A stretch of DNA of 64,000 bases from Xiphophorus maculatus (taxonomy: Eukaryota; Chordata; Actinopteri; Cyprinodontiformes; Poeciliidae): the NCBI RefSeq assembly GCF_002775205.1, contig NC_036450.1, positions 12,853,479 through 12,917,478 of the forward strand, in the 5' to 3' direction. Both the position numbers and the translations under genes were made by a program. A model generated the notes under the pieces. The model had not been told where the DNA came from. It made no database searches and was given only the letters and a program-made list of their open reading frames with translations. Within the stretch, counting starts at the first letter, position 1. The number at the start of each line of letters is the position of its first letter. Of this stretch, positions 41,701 through 52,744 are shown piece after piece.

Positions 41701-44700
41701 TGGTGACTGTATGAGCTTGCTGAAGGGGGGTTACCAGGGGTCAAAGTTCAGCTACTCGCCATGAAACACGAAACTCTTATATTTCCTATACAAAAACACA
41801 GAGAGGGACCAAACTTTCATTGATTGATCGTCATCGGGTGTCCTAAAATACCCTGTGGTGAAATTATTTTTTTAAGTAGGCCACGCCCCCTGAGAACAGG
41901 AAGTGTCATGTTTTACTGTGAACGGTCGCTATCTTAGCCCTTTGACCTAATCAACATGAAACTGTGTCCAGAGACAGAAGACATGTTGGTGTGTTGTGGA
42001 TCCAAGCCCTGACCGGCTGCGATGAAGCAGCTGGGTGTGGCGGCGTGGCGAAGTGACCTGTAACGCCGATGCCATACGTTTGCTTCTAGATTCCACATGT
42101 TTCGACCGAGCTGCACCAAACTTGGCCTGACTCATCCTGGTGTGATACCTGACAATGCTATGTCATCATATTATGACGTCATCTAAGCCCCGCCCCCTCA
42201 GAATGAATTAGAGAGATCTTCTGTGTAATTACATAATAAACAGTCCATGTTCGTTGTTTGTAGGGCAATGCTGCCCTCTGCTGCCCACTGAAATAGTTTC
42301 ATTATTTCAGTAATTCGACACCAGAGGGCAGCATTGCCCTACGGAATGACAGTTCACTGTTGTAATGGAGGAAAAAATTAAATAATTTGTAATTCTAACA
42401 CAAAAACTCACAGAGACACCAAACGTTCAGTGATTGATCATAATCGAGTGTCCAATAATATCCAATGGTCAAATGATGACATCACTTAGGCCACGCCCCC
42501 TGAGAACAGGAAGTGCTATTTTTTTACTTGGAAAGCTCTGTTTATGGCTCTCTTGACCTAATCAAGATGATTCGGATGATAAACTCTGTCAATGCTCGCT
42601 GCTGGCTGAACCGTGTGGGCGTGGCCAAATGGCGAATATCAGTCCCTCGCCATATACATACGTTTGGCTCTTATTCAGGCATAGATCATCCAATTGGCGC
42701 CAAACTGGATATGTATGACCTTTGTTCACCTCTAAAGAGCCCGACGGGTTTGAAATGTAATTTGGCTCCACTGCGCCCCCTAAGTTAATACATGGGCTGT
42801 ATCTCCTCGACGCATCGACCGATCTGCGCCAGATTTTTTGACAGTCGTCGGGGAGCGCTGCCGAACGCATTCACGCGTGTCGCCTGGTGGACGGGCGGGG
42901 AAAATGCGCGACAGCTTCTGCGGTGGCTGGCGGGCGGCGGTGCTGAAAACTGCGGCGGAGCTTCTGCGGTGGGGAGTTGGCTGCGGCTCTGGAAATTGTG
43001 CGAGACCTTCTGCGGTGGCTGGAACCCCCGCGGTGGCCAATAGGCCGGAGCGGCGCTTGCTGCGAGGGCCGCCCGAGGCTGCTTGCAGCTTTAATTTTAA
43101 TTGTATCCACCGAAGACATAAACTGTATTCCCTACAGCACAAACAGTTTTTTTCCTCTCTCCCTTTCTCAGTGGCTCGAACTTGCAATCTAATCCTGATA
43201 GTACTTGATGTGTTAAAGCCTCTTCTTCATAAGAAGCTAATAGAACATGAGCTGGAGGGCTTTGGCATCCGACTTAACAAGCAACCGCCCAACATTGGTT
43301 TCAAGAAGAAGGACAAAGGAGGCATCAACTTTACTGCTACAGTACGTCTCTCACTGCACTGCAGGACTTCTTATATAGAACTGACGATGGTTGCATTATG
43401 ACATGTTCCTGTTTTTAAAAAACGATTCCAACAAGAATCTACTTCAACTTGATATGTATTTCTGGCTCACTAACAAATAGAGTAACAGTAAGATAAAGTC
43501 AAGTTTCCAGAACAGACCCAATTCTACATTGTAAATGTTGATGCTGAATGACAACATATTATACATGAGGGGAGTATTGTCATAAATGCTTAAAGATTGT
43601 CTGCATAAAACAGTTACTAAAATATGTAGTAAAACATTTAGCAGAGCAAAAAAAAATGGTTAAATAAACTTGATAAAAGAAAGTAATTTACCATATGAAA
43701 TGGGTCACCAGAATAATAACAAGGAGTCAAAATGTCATGCAATAATATACTTAACAGGAATCATTTTTAAAAGTCAGTACAAAACAATTTATAAAATTAG
43801 ATCAGGTAATAAATACCGGAATAAGTAGAAGTTTGGGGAAATTATTTTACCCAGTTTTTTGGGGTTTATTTGCTTCTCCTGCTGACAAAAAGTATTCATC
43901 AGTGCAAATTTAAAATGTTTTTATTCTGCGTCTTTTCTTTTTCATCTGTGTCGTCAGTGTGCACAAAATGAGCTAGATTTCGAAACCGTTAAGAGCATCC
44001 TGGCCGAGTATAAGATCCACAACGCCGACATCACCTTGCGCAGCGACGTCACGGCTGATGACCTCATCGATGTGGTGGAGGGAAATCGGTAAGCTGCTGA
44101 AGCGGGCTCTCCGTCGTTTGTCTCTCTGGGTGTGGCTTGTTGCTCTCTGAAATCAAATGTCCACTGATATGTCTACAGCAGTGCAGCTGCACCTAAACCT
44201 CTGTGTTAGAGCTTTGCTCTCTTTAAAAGCTGGTTTCCGAGAAAGGATTATGTGACAAATGTTGAATTAAACACATCTGTAGTAGGCACAGAAATTACAG
44301 CAGTCAGTCTGTGTTTCAGTTATCTCATCTGCGTATTTGATCTTTTGGGGGGCAGGAGGGCTAAATGTGAGAGTTTCTAGGAGAAGAGGCTGCAATAATT
44401 ATAACACAATTATCACAGTGTTCCCAAACAGCTAATTTAAAGAACATGTCTTAAAATAAGGAAAACTAAACCTTTTTAATTTACTGCTCAATATTCTAAC
44501 TTCAAAAGCTGTGGTGGGCCTGAAACATATAGTCACTAGTATATGTAAAACTTAATGAACTAAAGCAATGCTGCAAATGAGAGCGGAATCAAGTATCTGC
44601 ACAGCAATGTAAGAGAACAATAAGTTGGTATTTTTAAAAGAGGAGCTGCACACTGCGCTTTTCCATTTTAGTTTGGCTTCATTGAATTAGCAGTGACACA

Positions 44701-46669
44701 TGGCGATGTGTTGCATCTTGCGGTTTGCTAAAAATAAATGTCACGTTAAACTCTGCTTCAAGTCGTGACTTAAGTGGAAGGCAGAATGCAGTTAGTAAAG
44801 ACAGACTTTTTTTTTCTCCTTTCACATTTGGTCAAATTTAATGTCAGAGGCAAGTACTTACTGACTCCAATCATTTCTCATCAGGGTCTACATCCCGTGC
44901 ATATACGTGCTCAACAAAATCGACCAGATCTCCATCGAAGAGCTGGACATCATCTACAAGGTGCCCCACTGCGTCCCAATCTCTGCCCACCACCGCTGGA
45001 ACTTTGATGACCTGCTGGAGAAGATGTGGGACTACCTGAAGCTTGTTCGCATGTAAGGGGGGATTGATTTGTTCTGTTTGTATTTCTCTGGGGATTCTGA
45101 TTGAAGTGGGCAAAATGAAATATTTGCATATTGACGAGTTAAAATCTAATTGGGATAATGTGCTCACTTACAGCTACACCAAACCCAAAGGCCAACTTCC
45201 TGATTACACGTCTCCTGTTGTACTCCCTGACGGACGAACTTCGGTCGAGGATTTCTGCTTAAAGATTCACAAAAATCTCATCAAAGAATTCAAGTAGTAA
45301 GTACTTCACAGGTTACTCCAGGTTTAACACTTAGTTTAGTGTGTTTCATAGATTTTAGGGGATTTTTATGAAGATCGCAAATTTCAGAAGCAATGGATAT
45401 GTCATAAGCTAAAAAGAAGTTATTGCAGTAAATGACTGAACACATCATTAGAGGCATTACCTTCTATTTATTGCATACTATAGACTAGAAAGACTGTGCT
45501 CTAATGAAATCCTAATGAGAAAATTTAAATAAAAGGAAACACCCAAGGATATGTATACTAATTGTACTATAAAAGAAAATATTTATGAATGGCAAATTTA
45601 ATTTAAAAATATGTTTGGGTTTAGATTAACAGATATAGTTGCAATTAAACACTAAATTGAAACAGTAAATAATCTTAGTGTATATATAATTCAAAACATA
45701 AGCTTGAAGTGAAGTAAACAAACAGATCTTAAAATCTAGAACTGTAAATAAAAAACATCTGTGAACATTGATGTGACAATTGCCTCTTTCTATTTAAGAG
45801 GAATTTTATCCTTCACAGTTTAGAGCGGTCATATTAGTGCTGCCTGAGTCAGCCTGAGATCTGGCATCTGTACAATAGCACAGTTAGATTAATGATGGTC
45901 CTGCAGATGCATTTTACATGCAGAGCAGTTTTAAGATTTGCACGTTATCCAAGGCAATAGCCGCGCTCTTCATCGAACTCTACATGCTGCACTGCATTTG
46001 TACACGTTCTGTTCACTCTGCTCTATCATCAAGACTGTGCAGGTGTCTGTAAAGTAAATAAAATTAAATTGTACAACTCCTGCAGGACTCATCACCCACT
46101 TGGGGATATTTTGCTGCACTTATTCACTCTTTGCTAAAACTCACGTTAATGTTCAGATTTGTAATATTTTAAAGATAAAACTCAGATATGAGTATTTGGA
46201 TTATCCCTGGGTTTTCAAAAGGGTTTTTTTCAGACCCTGCATTCCTAATTTAAATTGTAAAAAAATCTTAATAACTGGTATTTTTCTGGACATTACAGGA
46301 TGTGTGAGTTTAGTTTTGTACCTTACAGTATATTTTACCCACATCTTCTAATGGGTGAGGCAGAGCCATCAATCACTCCCTGTGTTAGTGCTTTAGAGCA
46401 TTAAACGTCCTCAAGGGAGATGATTGGTCAAACTGTGACACATGCAGTTAGAGGGATTTTCTGTCTTTACCTAAATGCTTTTTTGCCATGTTAGCCACTC
46501 TATAGTAAATTGATAATTTTAGCCAAGAATAAATGGTTTTCTTCTTTTTTTTTCTTCTTCTAATTCCAGCGCGCTGGTGTGGGGCTCCTCTGTGAAACAC
46601 AACCCCCAGAAAGTGGGGAAGGACCATGTTATGGAAGATGAAGATGTTATCCAGTTGGTGAAAAAGTGA
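35729..46669 (+). CDS. drg1: Developmentally regulated GTP-binding protein 1 (9 coding exons)
   Basis: Exons: 35729-35767, 36900-37023, 37153-37328, 37423-37492, 43172-43341, 43958-44088, 44885-45052, 45174-45296 and 46570-46669. Joined they give 366 residues (human DRG1 has 367). The product is a cytosolic Obg-type GTPase that works with DFRP1/ZC3H15 at ribosomes and in microtubule dynamics. Visible parts: N-terminal helical region with [11 protein letters not shown] (Lys21 corresponds to the lysine hydroxylated in human DRG1); P-loop [12 protein letters not shown] at 67-78; switch region with [24 protein letters not shown] from 116; NKID at 247-250; and a C-terminal TGS domain from about 293. 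The motif [20 protein letters not shown] near the end and ITPKGG near residue 45 identify DRG1 rather than DRG2. Intron 4 carries the large repeat array. Identity is near certain. Confidence 0.97.
35768..36899 (+). other. drg1 intron 1
   Basis: AT-rich. Two overlapping hairpins lie at 36124-36153 (11-base arms) and 36149-36188 (12-base arms). No other feature. Confidence 0.6.
36900..37023 (+). CDS. drg1: drg1 exon 2
   Basis: Encodes residues 14-54 plus one base of Gly55: [20 protein letters not shown], then the helix [14 protein letters not shown] and a Gly-rich linker. The conserved Lys21 codon is at 36921-36923. Confidence 0.97.
37153..37328 (+). CDS. drg1: drg1 exon 3: P-loop and switch I
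   Basis: Encodes residues 55-113. It contains [17 protein letters not shown] (the G1 box) and [12 protein letters not shown] (the switch region). TTTCAG|GC...CAG|GTACTA borders. Confidence 0.97.
37423..37492 (+). CDS. drg1: drg1 exon 4: G3 box
   Basis: Encodes residues 114-136 plus one base: [20 protein letters not shown] and VIA. DLPG is the G3 motif; the following Gly-rich run is typical of Obg/DRG GTPases. Confidence 0.97.
37493..37947 (+). other. drg1 intron 4, left flank of the array
   Basis: AT-rich unique DNA. Nothing recognised. Confidence 0.6.
39757..39785 (+). promoter_or_regulatory. CRE plus GC-box pair (array copy)
   Basis: A perfect TGACGTCA is followed 10 bases later by CCCCGCCCCCT. 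The same pair recurs at 40033, 40309 and 42174 within the array. Function is unknown. Confidence 0.35.
40033..40061 (+). promoter_or_regulatory. CRE plus GC-box pair (array copy)
   Basis: Second copy of the pair; identical spacing. Confidence 0.35.
40309..40337 (+). promoter_or_regulatory. CRE plus GC-box pair (array copy)
   Basis: Third copy, just before the GC-rich end of unit 1; identical spacing. Confidence 0.35.
42174..42202 (+). promoter_or_regulatory. CRE plus GC-box pair (array copy)
   Basis: Fourth copy, directly followed by the insertion that carries the palindrome at 42260-42342. Confidence 0.35.
42260..42342. repeat. Palindrome with CTCF-like arms inserted in the array
   Basis: Perfect 21-base arms at 42260-42280 and 42322-42342 (GTAGGGCAATGCTGCCCTCT plus G, and its complement) surround a 41-base spacer. 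The spacer holds a smaller inverted repeat (CTGAAAT/ATTTCAG). About 200 bases here (42203-42400) do not match the rest of the array, so this is probably a separate small inserted element. Confidence 0.85.
43172..43341 (+). CDS. drg1: drg1 exon 5
   Basis: Completes Val137 and encodes residues 138-193: [20 protein letters not shown] and on to the [14 protein letters not shown] region (CTCAG|TG...ACA|GTACGT). The acceptor lies 76 bases after the end of the repeat array. Confidence 0.97.
43342..43957 (+). other. drg1 intron 5
   Basis: AT-rich, nothing recognised. Confidence 0.6.
43958..44088 (+). CDS. drg1: drg1 exon 6
   Basis: Encodes residues 194-236 plus two bases of Arg237: [20 protein letters not shown], then the [17 protein letters not shown] region (CGTCAG|TGT...AATCG|GTAAGC). 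Confidence 0.97.
44089..44884 (+). other. drg1 intron 6
   Basis: No repeat or gene recognised. Confidence 0.6.
44885..45052 (+). CDS. drg1: drg1 exon 7: G4 and G5 boxes
   Basis: Encodes residues 237-292 plus two bases of Ile293. NKID (247-250) is the guanine-specifying G4 motif and PISAHH the G5 motif. Ends CGCAT|GTAAGG. Confidence 0.97.
45174..45296 (+). CDS. drg1: drg1 exon 8: TGS domain start
   Basis: Completes Ile293 and encodes 294-333 plus two bases of Tyr334: [18 protein letters not shown] begins the TGS domain, and [17 protein letters not shown] follows. TACAG|C...AAGTA|GTAAGT. Confidence 0.97.
45297..46569 (+). other. drg1 intron 8
   Basis: AT-rich. No repeat or gene recognised; a pyrimidine tract with T runs leads into the exon 9 acceptor. 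Confidence 0.6.
46570..46669 (+). CDS. drg1: drg1 exon 9: C-terminus
   Basis: Encodes residues 335-366 and [21 protein letters not shown] and [11 protein letters not shown] finish the TGS domain as in DRG1. Confidence 0.97.
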
Positions 46670-46890
46670 ACTGGGTTTCGAATCACCGCATGGCTCAGCA
46701 AATATCACCAGATGTCAATTAAAACACCTCTGTCATGTGGTCAAGTGGTTTGCTGTGGTGTTGTAATAGTGACATCAATGCGACACATTTGGAAGTACCT
46801 AACACCATAAATAGTTCATATTGAATGTTGGTTAAGGCTTGCATTAACATCCCGAAGCTGTACAATAAAAATATAAATGTACAATTGAAT
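46670..46890 (+). other. drg1: drg1 3' UTR with poly(A) signal
   Basis: AATAAA at 46864-46869, about 195 bases after the stop, followed by a T/GT-rich stretch (TTTGTCTTATTTCTTG). The cleavage site is probably near 46885. Confidence 0.6.
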
Positions 46891-49800
46891 TTGTCTTATT
46901 TCTTGTTCCACTGTTCATTTTGCACATGTTTGCACGAGCTGCATGTAATTTGAGACTAAAACGTTTCTGCAGTGTGACGTTGAAGAACTCGTGTCACTGC
47001 GAACATTTCAGTCTGGCTGAAGAGGAGGTAAAATAAAAAAAACCTTGTTTGAAAGCAAAAGTGATTTATGTGACATTGATGATGAAGCCAGTTATTCAGA
47101 CTGCTGGGCCCATTCCTCCCCCACCCACTTCTGTGGGGTACGGCCACTCAGGTTAATGAGTTCGTTCGCTCAAATGTGTTCTGGGGGTCATCAGATGCAA
47201 GTTGTTTGCAAGTAACAAAACTCCAGAGAGCAAAAATAAAGCTTTTATTATCAGCCATGGGCTCTGGTAGAGACTGCTGTTAGTATGCTGCATGCACCAG
47301 TGGAGGGTGGAGGAGCCATGTTGTTTCTGCAGATACAAGTCGGTGAATAAAGCCGATTGCTTTAGTGCGTGCAAAGGCAAGCAAATATCAGTTATCTTTC
47401 TTGTTTTCTATTTCAACAAATTCAACTTTGCTGTGTATATAGAAATCCAAATTGTGATGAATTTATATATTCTAGCACTGAATTTAGTGTTTTTACCATT
47501 GCATTTTATTTTTCTCTTATTTGTTTTAACTGCTTTAAGTAATGCAGATTTCTGTAACTACGTGGTCCTGAATAAATAAATGAAGACAAATACAGTAAAA
47601 GAATGGAGCTTTTTAAAGATGAAATCTTAAAATCAGAGCAAAGCAAATCCCTCTTTTATTATAAAGCAACGTATCTTGTGATTTATCAGGGGATGTACAA
47701 ACTTGGCGAAACTTCTCGTGGAGAATAATGTATCAAACAAAAGCTATTTGAAGTACATTTGCAGCCCTGATTTATCTCTACTCACTAGAAGTGTGAAATA
47801 TTTAGTTTTCTGGAAAGAAGAAACTGGAAGACAACTTGGCAATACTGGAATGTTTTTGGCACTTGACTGAAAACCATTTGATTTTCCAAAATCTATATAC
47901 TTAAATTGTTGCAGTGCAATGTTTCAAAGTCAAGGTAATTTTAACAAGACCAGAAGGTTCATAACGGGAAATTTTTTTGTTATAGACTGAATATAACTAA
48001 CCAGATGCTTTTTAGTAAAAGCTGCAGTGGTTGAGCGTGAAGTCTACTGTCCAGCAACAGCAGGATCAGCCCTCCCCAGACACCGCTTCTACCCCACTCC
48101 CCTTTCTACCCTGTAAATTATAGCAGCACTTTAGCTAATGAAAGAGTTGAGGACTGGGCACTAATAAAAGCCATTAAGTGAATAAAGCACTTCCCCCTCT
48201 AACAAAATTAAAGAATCCACCCATTTAGAGAGGGCAGACTATGTATTAATATTTATGAAATGCGGAACCGGCCGCCCCCACCTACCCCAAACTCCACCAA
48301 CCCCGTATCCAATCCCAGATTGACCAAGTCTTCATTGCCATAGCACCTATCCCAAGAGAATGTCGCCAACTCCTCCTAGCTTGAAGGAGGGGCACAGGAG
48401 ATGGGACTTGAAGGCTGCTGAGGACGAAGTCAGAACAGTCTTTCACAAGTAGAGCAAGCTAGAAGACCCCAAGACTCTACTCAGATCATCCAGACGTCTT
48501 CATCACCAAACAGCAACCTGAGGCCAAGGGACACAAAGGTGGGTTTCTTGGCTTGAAGCTGTCCGTAAAATCCAAAATAGACGAAGAGTATTTTATTTAG
48601 AGGTAGGTTGCTTTGACCTTCAGTCAGAAGAGCATTTAGCACCTGGTTTGTCTTTTCTAACATTTCTATTCAAAATCAAGATTTATAGATGATTTCGTAG
48701 CAGTTTTTGAAAGATCTCTGTTAGGATGAACCTTCTGAAAGCTTGGAAAAAGTAAGGTAAGATAGCATATTCATGTGTCATAATCATCAGTACATTAAAA
48801 TCATCTCATCAACTTTACTTCATCTTGCGGAAATATGCTCATCCTGACAAACTTCCACCGCCATCGCCCACCATCTTCGCACAAATCCCTCCAACCCCTG
48901 CACCATTTGGTCCCTAAGAATAGCGAGTTTTTCCTTGCTGCATTGATATTCATTACGATATCATTTCATCACACAAAGTGGCTCAGTTGCCTGAGCTCTA
49001 AGTTGATTATCTCACCACGCTTTCTCGTTTGAGTAAGACGTCTCTGGGGAGCTGAAAGAGACACTGGAGAAGGTAACAAGATTGAGAAACCTTTTGGGGA
49101 AACGACTCCCTTAACTTGATGGTATCTTGACTCTTGACATTGCACTCACTGGCCGATAACAAGGTTAGTACTGAGATGTAAGACGGGTCGTGTCTTTGCG
49201 TTGAGGAGATGGTCAATGTCCGCAGATGGACTGCAGAGATACAGCTATAATTCTTGAGGTCAGTGGGCCACCGCGGCTCTTTTAGAGTTAATTACAAACT
49301 AAATTCGAGAGTCTGGGTTCACAATGAGTCTAAGTTAGATCGCCCAAACTCAGTTTCCATTGATCAGTGGGAAAATTTCACTTGCAAGAAAAATGCAAGC
49401 CAGTGAATCTTAGACTTGTTGCACACATCACAATGAAAATTATTTGGCATTTCTAATGCATATTTGAAAAATAAGTTACAGAATTTTCTCGTTTCTTTTT
49501 GTTCAGGCGTGTCTCAAACAAAGGCGAGAAGGGCGAGAGGGTGGGGTTTGACGCAGTTTGTGCGCAGGAAGGGTGGTACCCTTTTTTTCCGCAGTGAGCA
49601 TGACCTATGACTAATCTTTTTCTTTTAATATTCTGCAGATGTTTTTCATTGCGGGATCTAAGTATAACCAAAGGTTCTAGCCAATCAAACGACAAGATAG
49701 GACTCTAAAGAACTTTTTGACTTTTACCTAGCATAAGCTGCTGAACTGAACTGGATTATTCTATTGTAGAAACCAAAGGAAAAAATCATAACACAGAGTT

Positions 49801-52135
49801 TTTTAGGATTTAAGCTTAAACTAAGAGAAGATGTATTTTTTAAGAAATAAAAAATATGTTCTTTTGTAAAAGCCCTTCTACCACGTGAATTCAATAATCT
49901 GCACTGTTCTTTGGCGGAAATGCAGGGGAAGACTTTGGCGATATGTGTTGGCTTTTCTTGTCTTTGCCCAAGACTCCATTGTGCTTGATCTAACCATGCA
50001 GTGCATCCTGCGTCCATGGTTGTGCCAAGCACCTTGGAGGCTTGTGAGCGCAATCTACAGTCATTTCCCAAGCAAAGGTATCCAAATATTTTACATGTTC
50101 GCAGTTTTGCATTTCCTCTATCTGAAACTCTATAATAGGGATGAAGACTTGATAATGACTGCAAACCACTGAATAAATTTTTTTTTCTGAGTTTGGTTTA
50201 AATCAACGTGTCTTGTTTTACTTCATGATGCACATTAAAATTCAGAACTATGACTAATAAATTGTAACTAAATGCTCTGTGTGTGTTAATTTTTTTAGCT
50301 GAATAAACTGGATGGAGGTGGGGACGGGGGGCAGTGTGACAGAGGTCATGCAGTTAAAATTATTCATACAGATAAAGCTGTCATTATCTACAAGCTGGGT
50401 GGTCAAAATATGTCCCATTCATAGAAACGATCAATTACAGTAATTGCTCGGTGGCTTTTAACTCCATCCAATAATTTCAGTCTCTAGAGGTCATACATTA
50501 AAACGATCTTCCGCCTGTCAGGACTGCAGATGCATCACAGACGCGTAAATCAAACCACTGCTGCACAAAGACTGAAACACAAGTGGTCAGGACAAGTTTA
50601 TATACCTGGATTAATGATGAAATTACTTTACCCTGTTCTATCCAGAGCTCAGCTACTTATTTAAATTTAACCGCTGTTTGATCAGAACTGATGCACCACA
50701 TCAATAAATTTCATTTGTGAAAACCAGACTCCTTATTTCCTTGTGTTTCCTATTGTAATTGATTCATATTTTGCCTATTCTTTTTTCATTTTGTCTTAAA
50801 TAAGAACCACAAATATATTTTTTCTAGTTTAAAACTCACCATGAATGACAACAATAAATGGTGAACTTCTTAATGGAGAAATACTTTGTAATAAATATGT
50901 AACATGAAAGTGTTTCACAGGTTTATCATCAATATTTACATGAATAAACATAACTTGCATCATCAAAGCTTCATGTACTTTTTTAAACTATAACTCCTCA
51001 GCTATATTTTCTGTCTTGTTATTCTTTTCTTATTCTGAAGGTCATATTGAGAACATTTCAACAATTACTGATAAGCATTAGTAACCCACGACACTGACGT
51101 TAAGTCAAAAAGGGGGGTTATAACTACCAGCTACTTTAGCCATTGGGAAATTAAATCATTACTGCATTGATTTCGTTCATATTCTGACTTGTCAAAATGT
51201 CTTCATCAAAATAAAGACAAGAAAATCAATAAAACTGCAGCAGTTTGAGAGATCCAGAAAACAGGACACGAACAGACAATACAAGATCAAATTATTTTCA
51301 TGTATAAGCCACCAGTGCAAAAGTCAGAATTGATATTTACTTTGCATTTATAAAGTGCAGAACAAAAGCTATGAGAAAATTATAAAGTATTCTCGGAAAT
51401 GTTAATGCACACTTCTTTCTGCTTTGGTAATATGTACAAAAAAGTAAGAAATAAATATAGGATAGAGATGGAAGACTTATGTATCTATGGGTGAAACAAA
51501 ATTGCTGCGAACAATGAATTTCTGTCAGACTTCGTAATCTGAAATTATACAGCAAAGCAATGAATGAAAAAACACATTTCTATTTAAAAAGGAGAAAGAA
51601 GGAAACAAGCCAAAATAAACCAATCATGTATTATGGCTATAGAGGTTGCACTACCTATAAAAATACTCTCCTTTAATATGTTATTGTGTAAAATTTATTC
51701 CACATCAAAAACATGTATTTAATATATCTAAATATATCATATTTTTGTAACACAGTTCTATTTAATGCACAGTACATTATCCAAGCCCCAAAATGCCCTC
51801 AGCTACTGAAGATACCCCAGAAAATGTGTGTGTAGTGTTTAAATTAAAAATTATAGTTCAGAATGATGTATAATATGCATTAGTTTTACATTTATGAGAT
51901 TTTTTTAAATAACTGAGACCACTTTAACTGAAATTGTATTTTAAAAAGTGTTAATCAAAATATATATCCAAAAAGAAAATACTTCTGTAAATTAAAATGC
52001 TCCGCATTTATTTTTTTCTATATTGAAGTAGTAAAGGTGATGAAAATGTAATAAGAAAAACAAAAAAAGTCACATTTATTGCATTTTTTTTTTTTTTGGC
52101 TTAATGGTCAAACATGAATACTACATTAAATACTC
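46891..52135. other. Convergent intergenic region, drg1 to stard7
   Basis: No gene is supported. The longest open frames (49724-50164 and 49885-50172) have no recognisable domain. Composition is AT-rich, with GC-richer patches at 48050-48500 and 49500-49580. 50330-50520 looks non-repetitive (see findings). Confidence 0.45.
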
Positions 52136-52168
52136 ATACTAATTTTAATACTACATTAAAATTAGTAT
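52136..52168. repeat. Perfect 14-base-arm hairpin
   Basis: Arms at 52136-52149 and 52155-52168 (ATACTAATTTTAAT and complement) with the loop ACTAC. A direct copy of ATACTACATTAAA lies just upstream. Confidence 0.85.
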
Positions 52169-52744
52169 CATGTACAAAAAGTTTTGTAGCATGACTGACA
52201 GTATTTTTCAGCAGCTGATCGATTCAGCAGTGCTTTCAGTAAAACCACGAGGAGCCTCTGAAGCTTCTCTGCGACCTTTCACCCAGACTGGAGTACGAGG
52301 TTTATACCTTATCCCATTAGACTGGACTACATTGGTTTAACAGAGACAATGCTGATTGTCCTTTTCTCTGGCAGGACGATATTATCAAAGCTGTTCTCAA
52401 GCTGAAGACGGTGAGACAGACAAAGACGTTTAGATGATCTGGTTAGACTCCAAATTCAGGTTATTCCATTTTATTTATCAAACTAAAAATTGGCAATAAA
52501 TGAAAATAGTTAACATGAACGGCTCCTCATTTACTTAATGAGGTTAAACTTTTTGCAATAAAGGGCCAATAAGAACAGCGAAAAAGATTGCACAGCTTGA
52601 GGGAAAGCCTTAAAAATCTATTCACACGTTTAACAGTAGCAAATATGTTTTATTGGGTTGAGATTTTCACTTTTCAGTTCGATTATGACAGACTGCTTCT
52701 GAAACAAACATTTAAATTTCAATACATCAAATTTCACTACTAAG

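Larger units (their letters stand above)
37948..43095. repeat. 5.1 kb nested tandem-repeat array in drg1 intron 4
   Basis: Two large units, about 37948-40473 and 40474-43095, share the same start (near CTTTTTGGGGGCTTTATCAT) and the same GC-rich end (near CGGAGCGGCGCTTGCTGCGA, at about 40430 and 43047). Inside each unit a block of about 780 bases occurs twice: GAACTCCTCCTAGGGATTTC is at about 38414, 39199, 40840 and 41617. In unit 1 a further block of about 276 bases repeats before the end, with its common TTTTTCCTTGGAAA start at about 39800 and 40077 and a partial start at 40354. The left edge also has a 55-base direct duplication (37948-38056). I recall GGCCCGAGCAGC...GCTGCGAAGGCC as the start of a repeat widespread in teleosts, but not its class. 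No transposase or reverse transcriptase frame is visible. Confidence 0.85.

Noticed and set aside
37948..43095. CRISPR-like array
   Set aside because: Repeat units are hundreds to thousands of bases, nested and without unique spacers, and the window is eukaryotic.
35729..46669. Identity as drg2
   Set aside because: The ITPKGG region, the DKGGIN stretch and the [15 protein letters not shown] end match DRG1; DRG2 differs at each.
49724..50172. Overlapping frames on both strands in the intergenic gap
   Set aside because: No recognisable domain and no coding texture; probably chance.
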